From: Clostridiales bacterium UBA1381
GTDB lineage: Bacteria > Bacillota > Clostridia > UBA1381
Direction: 5' to 3'
NCBI GenBank assembly: GCA_002305435.1
Contig: DBQZ01000070.1
Coordinates: 1-7,209 of the forward strand
DNA length: 7,209 bases
A program made the position numbers and the translations under genes. The notes beneath the pieces were generated by a model. That model did no database searches, was not told the origin of the DNA, and saw only the letters and a program-made list of their open reading frames with translations. Below are positions 1-5,133 of the stretch, piece by piece. Position 1 is the first letter of the stretch; every line of letters starts with the position of its first letter.

Positions 1-219
1 CGTAATATATTGTTTCGGCCTATCTTTTGCCGGACGTGCCGGAAGAAACGAAACGGCACAGAACATATGACGGTCAAAAAACGATATTTGCGTTTTTTTC
101 ACCTGTATGACGGCTTGTGGACATGCTAACCGTATCTTCGCTCTCAATATTTTATAAAGATCAAACGCATTCTGCTTTTTGCTAAAAAAGCGTATTTCCT
201 CAAAAGTTACTTCTTCCAT
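1..219 (-). CDS. DUF5655-like small protein, 5' part only (runs off left edge)
   Basis: An open frame of 73 codons starts at the ATG at 219-217 and is still open at position 1, so the C-terminus is missing. The protein begins MEEVTFEEIRFFSKK. It contains a central VKKTQISFFDRHMF segment (about residues 42-55), followed by AVSFLPARP and a QYIT end. The order helix, 'KKTQISF', 'F..V.FLP' and 'YI.' resembles DUF5655 proteins, small proteins of unknown function; this match is from memory. The start is well fixed, because an in-frame TGA lies three codons upstream and no other start codon intervenes. A weak AAAGG lies about 12 bases upstream. The gene diverges from the tRNA gene. No function can be assigned. 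I am confident it is coding and less sure of the family. Confidence 0.7.
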   Translation of the reverse strand, partial: MEEVTFEEIRFFSKKQNAFDLYKILRAKIRLACPQAVIQVKKTQISFFDRHMFCAVSFLPARPAKDRPKQYIT

Positions 220-299
220 AAAACATCACAGCCTTTCTTTCTGGAAACATAGCTGTTTTGCTCCAAATAAGGATTTACAATCACTAATAATTCGTAATT

Positions 300-327
300 T
301 TTATAAATTTTATTTGACAGAACCCAA
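300..327 (-). promoter_or_regulatory. Weak candidate promoter for the DUF5655-like gene
   Basis: On the minus strand TTGGGT (327-322) and TATAAA (305-300) are 16 bases apart, about 80 bases upstream of the ATG at 219. The -35 box is poor. The site overlaps the -35 box of the tRNA promoter on the other strand, so the two would face away from a shared region. It is the only candidate I see in the 220-362 gap. Confidence 0.22.
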
Positions 328-342
328 ATATTGTGGTATAAT
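314..342 (+). promoter_or_regulatory. Strong sigma-A type promoter of tRNA-Arg
   Basis: A consensus TTGACA (314-319) and a consensus TATAAT (337-342) are separated by exactly 17 bases, with a TG one base upstream of the -10 box (extended -10). The predicted transcription start is near 349-350, about 13 bases before the mature tRNA. A full consensus of this kind is typical of stable RNA genes. Confidence 0.92.
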
Positions 343-362
343 AACATTCAGTTGATATTTAT

Positions 363-439
363 GTGCCTGTAGCTCAGTTGGATAGAGCGCAAGACTCCGA
401 CTCTTGAGGCCGCTGGTTCGACTCCAGTCAGGCACACCA
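363..439 (+). tRNA. tRNA-Arg, anticodon CCG
   Basis: A complete cloverleaf can be folded by eye. The acceptor stem GTGCCTG (363-369) pairs with CAGGCAC (429-435). The D stem is GCTC/GAGC. The anticodon stem CAAGA (390-394) pairs with TCTTG (402-406) around the loop CTCCGAC, with anticodon CCG at 397-399. The variable loop has five bases. The T stem GCTGG/CCAGT contains one G-U pair, and its loop is TTCGACT. The discriminator is A436, and CCA (437-439) is encoded in the DNA. The anticodon reads the arginine codon CGG. The gene stands alone between its own promoter and terminator. I see no integrase gene or second copy of its 3' end, so nothing suggests use as an attachment site here. Confidence 0.97.
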
Positions 440-513
440 ATCATGTTGATATCCAAACGGCTGATTGTATACAGCAGTTTGACAGTATCAATAAAATAGA
501 ACAGGTTTTTATT

Positions 514-557
514 AAATATACATGATGCTTACATCCAATGCGTCATGTATATTTTTT
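514..557 (+). terminator. Intrinsic terminator of the tRNA-Arg transcript
   Basis: A 13-base-pair stem (516-528 with 540-552, one G-U pair) can be extended by two A-U pairs. It encloses an 11-base loop and is followed by a run of six T (552-557). It lies 75 bases past the tRNA 3' end. The intervening 440-513 stretch holds nothing I can recognise. Confidence 0.88.
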
Positions 558-562
558 ATAAC

Positions 563-592
563 AAAAACAGCAGGAGCAAAACGCCCCTGCTG
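563..592 (-). terminator. Intrinsic terminator of the PLMP-like gene
   Basis: Read on the minus strand, the arms 592-583 and 577-568 form a 10-base-pair stem with one G-U pair and the loop GTTTT. A run of five T (567-563) follows. The G-U pair becomes an A-C mismatch on the plus strand, so the hairpin is better formed on the minus strand. It lies five bases from the tail of the tRNA terminator, so the two convergent units are insulated back to back. Confidence 0.87.
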
Positions 593-612
593 CACAACTG
601 CGATCTTTATAG

Positions 613-631
613 TAAAGCCCGGCCGGCTTTA
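613..631 (-). repeat. Inverted repeat just after the PLMP-like gene stop codon
   Basis: TAAAGCC (613-619) and GGCTTTA (625-631) are perfect 7-base arms around CGGCC, six bases past the stop codon. There is no T run behind it, so it is not a terminator alone. It may protect the mRNA 3' end or help the terminator at 563-592. Confidence 0.5.
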
Positions 632-637
632 GCAGCA

Positions 638-1165
638 TTACTGAACCTGCTCCATTATGTTTTCTTCAGTCACAGTCTCCTTACTGCCGTCCGTTTCCGT
701 TGATATTTGCTTGTCTATCAGCTTTTCCATAAGCTCCAACATTTTCTGCCTTGTGATTTCCCTTGCCGACGTATCCGCAGAAGATGTTTCACAATCCATA
801 GCTGCTTGCATTGATGAGAGTTGTTTCTCAACAAGCGTTATTAACCTGTCCTTCTGCTCTGCCGCACGGAAAAATTCCATTGTTTTCAAGATTTGCTGCC
901 TTACAGGAACTGCTGACAGCTCGTCAGTCTCCCTTAACTGTTCCTGCATCTTTGAAAGCTGATTGTCAAAAACTTCATATATATTATTAGCCATCGTGCC
1001 ATCCTCCTTATTTTCGCAACATTTCTCCTGAAGCGCACAAAGGCGGATAGCACTGCTGCTTATCCACTGCGCCCGTCCTTTCTTGACAAGACCCTTTGCA
1101 CGCTTTGGATAAGTGCTGTACAATATATCTCCATTTTCGCCGATCACAGTAACGTTTTTTTCCAT
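638..1165 (-). CDS. Hypothetical protein with PLMP/RRXRR-like N-terminus and helical C-terminal region
   Basis: The start is taken as the ATG at 1165, giving 175 residues, because AGAGGGGG at 1181-1174 is eight bases upstream. The longer GTG start at 1174 overlaps that site. Residues 4-44 show V.V...NGDIL....P.RAKGLVKKGRA....SSAIRL. This resembles the N-terminal segment (RRXRR, 'PLMP') of IscB and related HNH proteins, although the PLMP residues themselves read ILYS. Stand-alone clostridial proteins with a similar KRAKGLVKKGRA motif exist, as far as I recall. Residues 60-155 look mostly helical, with leucine- and glutamine-rich heptad-like stretches (DNQLSKMQEQL, KMLELMEKLIDKQ). The tail is acidic. 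There is no RuvC or HNH motif, no signal peptide and no membrane segment. It is a single-gene unit with its own promoter and terminator. The function is unknown; binding nucleic acid through the basic motif is a guess. Confidence 0.82.
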   Translation of the reverse strand: MEKNVTVIGENGDILYSTYPKRAKGLVKKGRAQWISSSAIRLCALQEKCCENKEDGTMANNIYEVFDNQLSKMQEQLRETDELSAVPVRQQILKTMEFFRAAEQKDRLITLVEKQLSSMQAAMDCETSSADTSAREITRQKMLELMEKLIDKQISTETDGSKETVTEENIMEQVQ

Positions 1166-1173
1166 GGGTGTCA

Positions 1174-1181
1174 CCCCCTCT
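1174..1181 (-). promoter_or_regulatory. Ribosome binding site that fixes the start of the PLMP-like gene
   Basis: On the minus strand AGAGGGGG ends eight bases before the ATG at 1165, which is the usual spacing. The alternative GTG (1174-1172) would directly abut the site. The site is part of an odd palindrome, GGGTG-T-CACCC (1166-1176 on the plus strand), that spans the bases between it and the start codon. Confidence 0.75.
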
Positions 1182-1229
1182 GTGATAAACTTATGCTGTT
1201 TTTTGTTATGGGTGCCGTCCCCTGTAATT

Positions 1230-1258
1230 ATTGTATCACAATGTGTCTATATTTGCAA
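1230..1258 (-). promoter_or_regulatory. Promoter of the PLMP-like gene
   Basis: On the minus strand TTGCAA (1258-1253) and TACAAT (1235-1230) are 17 bases apart, with TG one base upstream of the -10 box. Transcription would start near 1223-1225 and give a leader of about 60 bases. No other promoter of this quality lies between 1166 and 1424. Confidence 0.75.
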
Positions 1259-1377
1259 TACATTTTTTGTATTTATTTATAGAAAATATCGTTCAAGTTT
1301 ATTTAGGCATTCATATTTCGTTCCAGCATGACAATGGAGCTTGATGTTTGCAAAGTACTTTTTTTCAAAATTACATC

Positions 1378-1418
1378 AAAGAAAATCAGATCGGCAGAGA
1401 ATACCTCCAGCCGATCCG
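1378..1418 (-). terminator. Intrinsic terminator of the DUF3089 lipoprotein gene
   Basis: On the minus strand the arms 1418-1410 and 1395-1387 form a 9-base-pair GC-rich stem with one G-U pair and a 14-base loop. The tail ATTTTCTTT follows. It starts seven bases after the stop codon. The U tract is interrupted by one C, so strength is somewhat uncertain. The rest of the 1166-1424 gap holds only the promoter and leader of the next gene. Confidence 0.72.
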
Positions 1419-1424
1419 TATTTT

Positions 1425-2423
1425 TTAATTTCCCTGCAAGTAGCTCTGAACACGGGCAGCGACGTTTTCCTGCAAATTCCTGTAGAAGAACTGGTAATCA
1501 TAAAGGTGGTATTCCCCGTCTCCAAATAAATCAAGCGACGGCGGATATTCCTCCGGCGAAACGTCCGGCACCTTGAGCGTCCCCCTCTCATTGTCGAGAT
1601 ACGCTCCCGTAAGCCCTGCTACTTCCCGCACTATTTCTCCCGAATAATCCGTAAAGCAGGCTCCTTTATTCTCCTCGGCCGCTGCCGGTGTATCGTCTGT
1701 ACGCCAATTTAAGGGATTTATTGCAAGCGACTTCGTTCCTGCGGGAACAATAAATGAAGAATCTACATTCTCCGCCTCGCTGTTAAATGAAATTATACAG
1801 CCGGTATCTGTTTCCCCCTGCGCCATCTTAAGCCACGGAGCTTCCTCTATATCCTCCTCCGTTACTCTCCAGCCGATAAGGTATGCGGCTATGAGTTTTT
1901 CGGAATATTCCTCATTGTCGAACATATCCTTCATCAGCTGCAACGCCAGCTGTGAACCTTGTGAAAATCCGGCCAAAACAAACGGCCGTCCATTGTTATA
2001 ATTCTCGATATAGTAAGTAAACGCATCCTTGACATCGTTATATGCAATATCAAGATACTCGCTTTGATTTGCTAAATTATACCCAGAAAGCGTCATCTGC
2101 CGGTAATACGGAGCATAAACATCACAGCTGTCTGCATATATCCCAAGCTCCATGTTCAAGGCTCCGACAAACGATTCTTTCATCTCTTCATCATCAAGCT
2201 CCATATTGAAGCGTTCACCCTCGCCTAAGTCAACTGTAGGACAGATAATGAAAAGATCTGCCTCTTTCTCCTTTGTATCATCAGCATATGCCCAATTTTC
2301 GGCCTTTGCATAATCCACCTTCTGCGAACAACCGCTAAAAAGCGCTGACGATATTACCAGTGCAAGCACCATACATACCATCCGCACTCCTGTAAATGTT
2401 TGCTTTTTTATGCTGTTATACAT
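1425..2423 (-). CDS. DUF3089-family alpha/beta-hydrolase lipoprotein
   Basis: The 332-residue protein begins with a positively charged stretch, a hydrophobic segment (about residues 14-30) and a lipobox-like LFSGC ending at Cys32. It should therefore be exported and lipid-anchored outside the membrane. The phenylalanine at -3 of the lipobox is less common. The mature part matches DUF3089: DLFIICPTVDL (57-67), DVYAPYYRQ (101-109), the nucleophile elbow GFSQGS (152-157) with Ser155 as likely nucleophile, and a C-terminal EYHLYDYQFFYRN (304-316) with His306 as likely catalytic base. An esterase or lipase-like activity follows from the fold; the substrate is unknown. The start at 2423 is supported by GAGGGGAG just upstream. 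It is a single-gene unit with its own promoter and terminator. Family assignment is firm, biochemical role is not. Confidence 0.9.
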   Translation of the reverse strand: MYNSIKKQTFTGVRMVCMVLALVISSALFSGCSQKVDYAKAENWAYADDTKEKEADLFIICPTVDLGEGERFNMELDDEEMKESFVGALNMELGIYADSCDVYAPYYRQMTLSGYNLANQSEYLDIAYNDVKDAFTYYIENYNNGRPFVLAGFSQGSQLALQLMKDMFDNEEYSEKLIAAYLIGWRVTEEDIEEAPWLKMAQGETDTGCIISFNSEAENVDSSFIVPAGTKSLAINPLNWRTDDTPAAAEENKGACFTDYSGEIVREVAGLTGAYLDNERGTLKVPDVSPEEYPPSLDLFGDGEYHLYDYQFFYRNLQENVAARVQSYLQGN

Positions 2424-2483
2424 AATGTACTCCCCTCACTTATTTCTGTTTCTATAGCTATTAAATAACATCTGCATATATTT

Positions 2484-2511
2484 ATTATACCACTTAAGCC
2501 CCAACTGTCAA
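2484..2511 (-). promoter_or_regulatory. Promoter of the DUF3089 lipoprotein gene
   Basis: On the minus strand a consensus TTGACA (2511-2506) and a consensus TATAAT (2489-2484) are 16 bases apart, with TG one base upstream of the -10 box. The -10 surroundings (GTGGTATAATAA) are identical to those of the tRNA promoter. Transcription would start near 2477, giving a leader of about 54 bases. I see no operator-like repeat around it. Confidence 0.87.
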
Positions 2512-2524
2512 GCATTTTAATTAC

Positions 2525-2568
2525 AAAACAAAACTGCTGCTATTTTATAAAGCAACAGCAGCAGTTTT
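2525..2568 (-). terminator. Intrinsic terminator of the glutamate synthase/GS/ANTAR operon
   Basis: Perfect 12-base arms (2568-2557 and 2541-2530 on the minus strand, CTGCTGCT core flanked by A/T) enclose a 15-base loop. On the minus strand the tail is TTTTGTTTTG. It begins four bases past the ANTAR stop codon. The plus-strand reading also ends in a T run, but no plus-strand gene needs it. Confidence 0.9.
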
Positions 2569-2571
2569 TAT

Positions 2572-3159
2572 TCAGTTTCCGTAAAGTTTGATTATCGCCT
2601 CTGCGACCTCTCGTTTTGTTTGTCTTGTATCCATCGCCTGTTTTTCTATAGCTCGGTGCGCTTCCTCCTCGGATACGTTCATATTCTCTATCAAGACCCA
2701 TTTGGCGTGATTTACCAGCCTTATCTCTTCCATCTTTTCCTCAAGTGTCGCATTCTTCTTTTCTATCCGCCGGAAGCGTTCTTGTACTGCGTACATATTT
2801 TTCAATATCTGATGCAAAAGCGAAACCGAAACCGGCTTTGCCAATGTGTATATTCCATAATCTATAACTTTATCTGTCACTTCGTCATACACATCGTTTT
2901 TTACAAACATCAGTACGCCGCTTTTTGAATCAGCCGCCGTATCTATCGCCAGTCTTATCCCGAAATCGTCAGTGAGCGGTGTATTTATAAGTACAATGTC
3001 AAAATTGCGTTCCAGGAGCTTTCTGCGAGCCTCGCCGAAATTTTTCGCCGTATCGATAGGGCCAAATTCGTTTATAGGCAAAAGCGGCAGAAGGCTTGTT
3101 GTAAATTTTGAAGAAGAGGATACAACAAGAACACTGTATGTGTAATCCTTGAAAAGCAT
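2572..3159 (-). CDS. ANTAR-domain RNA-binding antiterminator with degenerate receiver domain
   Basis: The protein has 195 residues. Residues 8-120 have the alternating strand/helix pattern of a response-regulator receiver, but the key residues are gone. The acidic pair reads VVSSSS (12-17), the phospho-aspartate position is Asn59 in DIVLINTPL, and the Thr/Ser of strand 4 is Val86. Only Lys108 (LAKP) remains. A likely coiled coil (about 124-150) leads into an ANTAR domain (about 150-192) with AKWVLIENMNVSEEEAHRAIEKQ and REVAEAII. ANTAR proteins bind paired small RNA hairpins and prevent transcription termination. An ANTAR gene (nitR/glnR type) beside glnA is known from solventogenic clostridia. 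It is the last gene of the operon, 22 bases after the GS gene, with a GGGGG site about ten bases before the ATG. The likely role is control of nitrogen assimilation genes, probably without phosphorylation. The target RNA is not in the window. Confidence 0.9.
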   Translation of the reverse strand: MLFKDYTYSVLVVSSSSKFTTSLLPLLPINEFGPIDTAKNFGEARRKLLERNFDIVLINTPLTDDFGIRLAIDTAADSKSGVLMFVKNDVYDEVTDKVIDYGIYTLAKPVSVSLLHQILKNMYAVQERFRRIEKKNATLEEKMEEIRLVNHAKWVLIENMNVSEEEAHRAIEKQAMDTRQTKREVAEAIIKLYGN

Positions 3160-3181
3160 AACCTGCCATCCCCCTTAAATC

Positions 3182-4414
3182 TTATTTGCAGTAGTTTTTT
3201 ATCATTGAACGGGGCAGGTATTTCTTTATGAAATCGCTGCTTTTTGCTTTTTGTCTTGCTTCAATAAGATTTTCCGGCAGGATTTTATACCTCTCCTGTT
3301 CCTCAACCGACAGAGCAAACAGGTTTAGATTGGATGCCTCAGGCGGCAATTCCCTGTTCTTTAACCCCTCCAAAGCAGCGTATATTATAAGTGCATATGC
3401 CAGATACGGATTTGCTTCGGGATCGGGCGAGCGCAGCTCTATCCTCTTGTACTGGCCGCTTGCCGCCGGTATACGAATAAGCTGTGAACGGTTTTCCGGC
3501 GACCATGTTATAAATTTGGGGGCCTTGTCTTTGCCGAAACGCTTATATGAGGTTTCAGTCGGATTTAAGAACACCGTCATATCTTCTATCCTGTTCATAA
3601 GCCCGCCGATAACATACGGCAGAATATCCCTCTCATTTTTCGTGCTGTGTACAGAAATGTTTATATGAAAGCTGTTACCCGGCTCATCGGCTATAGGCTT
3701 CGGTGAAAAGTCGGCATACAGCCCGTTTACCGCAGCTATCGTTCTTACCACCGAAAGAAATGTTACAGAGTTATCAGCCGCCGTTATCGGGTCTGAAAAA
3801 CGGAAATCTATCTCATTTTGACCCGGTCCCTCCTCATGATGTGAGCTTTCCGGACGTATCCCCATCCTTTCGAGGGTAAGGCAAATATCACGGCGTACAT
3901 TCTCTCCTCTGTCCATCGGGGCAATGTCCATATAACACGCATGGTCATGAGGTATTGTGGTGGGGTTGCCGTTTTCATCACAATTAAAAAGATAAAACTC
4001 CAGCTCTGAACCGAATGAAAACGTATAACCCTCGCTAAGTGCAGTTTTAACCGCTTCCCGAAGTATCCTGCGGCTGTCAAGCTCAAAGCCCTTTCCATCG
4101 GGATATTTTATGCTGCAAAACATTCTCACTACCCGCCCGTGATCAGGCCTCCACGGAAGTACGACAAGCGTTGATGGGTCGGGAAACAGGAAAAGATCCG
4201 AATACACCTCACCGTTAAAGCCTGTTATCGCTGAAGCATCTATTACTATCCCGCTTTCAAACGCCCTCTCAAGCTCGCACGGCATTATTGATATATTCTT
4301 CTGATTGCCGAAAGCGTCGCAGAAAGCGAGACGGATAAATTTTACGTCCTCTTCATTCACATACTGTATTACTTCTTTTTCGGTATAAATCACAGTTTTC
4401 ACCTGCTCTTTCAT
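3182..4414 (-). CDS. Short class-I glutamine synthetase homologue
   Basis: The family makes glutamine from glutamate, ammonia and ATP in the cytoplasm. The ATG at 4414 gives 410 residues against about 440-470 in usual bacterial GS. Counted from this ATG, the N-terminal beta-grasp domain ends in DASAITGF (Asp59, ammonium-site position). Metal and substrate positions are Glu137/Glu139 (SELEF), Glu194 and Glu201 (HHEEGPGQNE), His250 (NSFHINIS), Arg292 (SYKRF), Arg309 (NRS), Glu326 and Arg328 (IELRSPDP). Two departures stand out: the flap glutamate (GYEAP in usual GS, Glu327) is replaced by GKDKAP with Lys297, and the chain stops at MIKNYCK without the usual C-terminal tail. The gene overlaps the upstream stop as TGATG and has no clear ribosome binding site, suggesting coupled translation. 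It may be a true GS or a gamma-glutamyl ligase for another amine. Confidence 0.9.
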   Translation of the reverse strand: MKEQVKTVIYTEKEVIQYVNEEDVKFIRLAFCDAFGNQKNISIMPCELERAFESGIVIDASAITGFNGEVYSDLFLFPDPSTLVVLPWRPDHGRVVRMFCSIKYPDGKGFELDSRRILREAVKTALSEGYTFSFGSELEFYLFNCDENGNPTTIPHDHACYMDIAPMDRGENVRRDICLTLERMGIRPESSHHEEGPGQNEIDFRFSDPITAADNSVTFLSVVRTIAAVNGLYADFSPKPIADEPGNSFHINISVHSTKNERDILPYVIGGLMNRIEDMTVFLNPTETSYKRFGKDKAPKFITWSPENRSQLIRIPAASGQYKRIELRSPDPEANPYLAYALIIYAALEGLKNRELPPEASNLNLFALSVEEQERYKILPENLIEARQKAKSSDFIKKYLPRSMIKNYCK

Positions 4415-5133
4415 CAATTTGCAACGTACATCTGCTTAAATGGGTTTTTCGTATCGGGAAGCACTGCCGTAAACGGTGAATCCATTATTTCACCTGCATC
4501 AAAACCAAAAGCATCACAGAAACTTTTTACTAATTTTTCTATTTCCGCTCGTTCTTCATCATCCGCAATATGCGTCGTAACTTGGCTTGGAAATCTTATA
4601 CCCTCGCATTTGCCACGCAGATACATACGTCCGCCGTGCATTCCGGTACAGGGGTAATTGCCAACAATTTTCCTCTTCCCTGCTCCAAGTCCTAATACAA
4701 CTATCGTTCCCCCGGCCTGGTATTCGCCGAGGAAACTGCCTGCACAGCCTCCTATAACAAGCGCCGGATGTTTTTGCTTATACGCTTTCATGTGTATTCC
4801 GGCACGGTATCCGGCATTTCCCTGCACGAAAATGTTCCCGCCACGCATCGCATAACCGGCAGCATCACCGATGTTTCCATGAACGTATATCTCACCGTCG
4901 TTCATCGTATCACCGACTGCATCCTGGGCGTTGCCGTTTACACATATTACAGCGCCGTTTAAATAAGCGCCGAGTGCATTGCCGGGTATACCGTCTATCT
5001 CCAGCCTGCGCTCGCCCATGCCGGCAGCAATAAATCGCTGACCCATACATCCACCGAGTTTAACATCCCCTTCAGTTGTACGTATCTTTTCATTAAGCTC
5101 TTTAAAGTCAAGGCCTGCTGCATCTATAAACAT
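4414..5133 (-). CDS. Glutamate synthase GXGXG (GltB3-type) domain protein
   Basis: This 239-residue protein corresponds to the C-terminal beta-helix domain of the large glutamate synthase subunit, here as a separate polypeptide. Residues about 28-175 contain the repeated G..G....G pattern of the family, for example NALGAYLNGAVICVNGNAQD, GDTMNDGEIYVHGN, GYAMRGGNIFVQGNAGYRAG and GGTIVVLGLG, followed by GMHGGRMYLRG. In full-length enzymes this domain has a structural role, shaping the ammonia tunnel between glutaminase and FMN sites. Related stand-alone subunits are GlxC/MgsB of N-methylglutamate synthase, so substrate cannot be settled from this subunit. A GGAGG site lies nine bases before the ATG at 5133. 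That ATG overlaps the upstream stop as TAATG, and the gene's own stop overlaps the GS start as TGATG. The C-terminal 60 residues are a less conserved helical extension. Confidence 0.93.
   Translation of the reverse strand: MFIDAAGLDFKELNEKIRTTEGDVKLGGCMGQRFIAAGMGERRLEIDGIPGNALGAYLNGAVICVNGNAQDAVGDTMNDGEIYVHGNIGDAAGYAMRGGNIFVQGNAGYRAGIHMKAYKQKHPALVIGGCAGSFLGEYQAGGTIVVLGLGAGKRKIVGNYPCTGMHGGRMYLRGKCEGIRFPSQVTTHIADDEERAEIEKLVKSFCDAFGFDAGEIMDSPFTAVLPDTKNPFKQMYVAN

Noticed and set aside
363..439. tRNA-Arg as integration site of a mobile element
   Set aside because: No integrase, transposase or repeat of the tRNA 3' end is visible in the window.
479..484. TTGACA in the tRNA trailer
   Set aside because: There is no -10-like hexamer 16-18 bases downstream, and a terminator follows at once.
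443..499. Short plus-strand frame of 18 codons after the tRNA
   Set aside because: No ribosome binding site, very short, and inside the trailer between the tRNA and its terminator.
657..962. A 101-codon plus-strand open frame opposite the PLMP-like gene
   Set aside because: No supporting ribosome binding site or recognisable motif. The minus-strand frame has a promoter, ribosome binding site, terminator and a recognisable N-terminal motif.
1166..1174. GTG start at 1174 for the PLMP-like gene
   Set aside because: It touches the AGAGGGGG ribosome binding site, while the ATG at 1165 has normal spacing.
3228..3668. A 146-codon plus-strand open frame
   Set aside because: It is the shadow of the GS gene, whose conserved motifs are on the minus strand.
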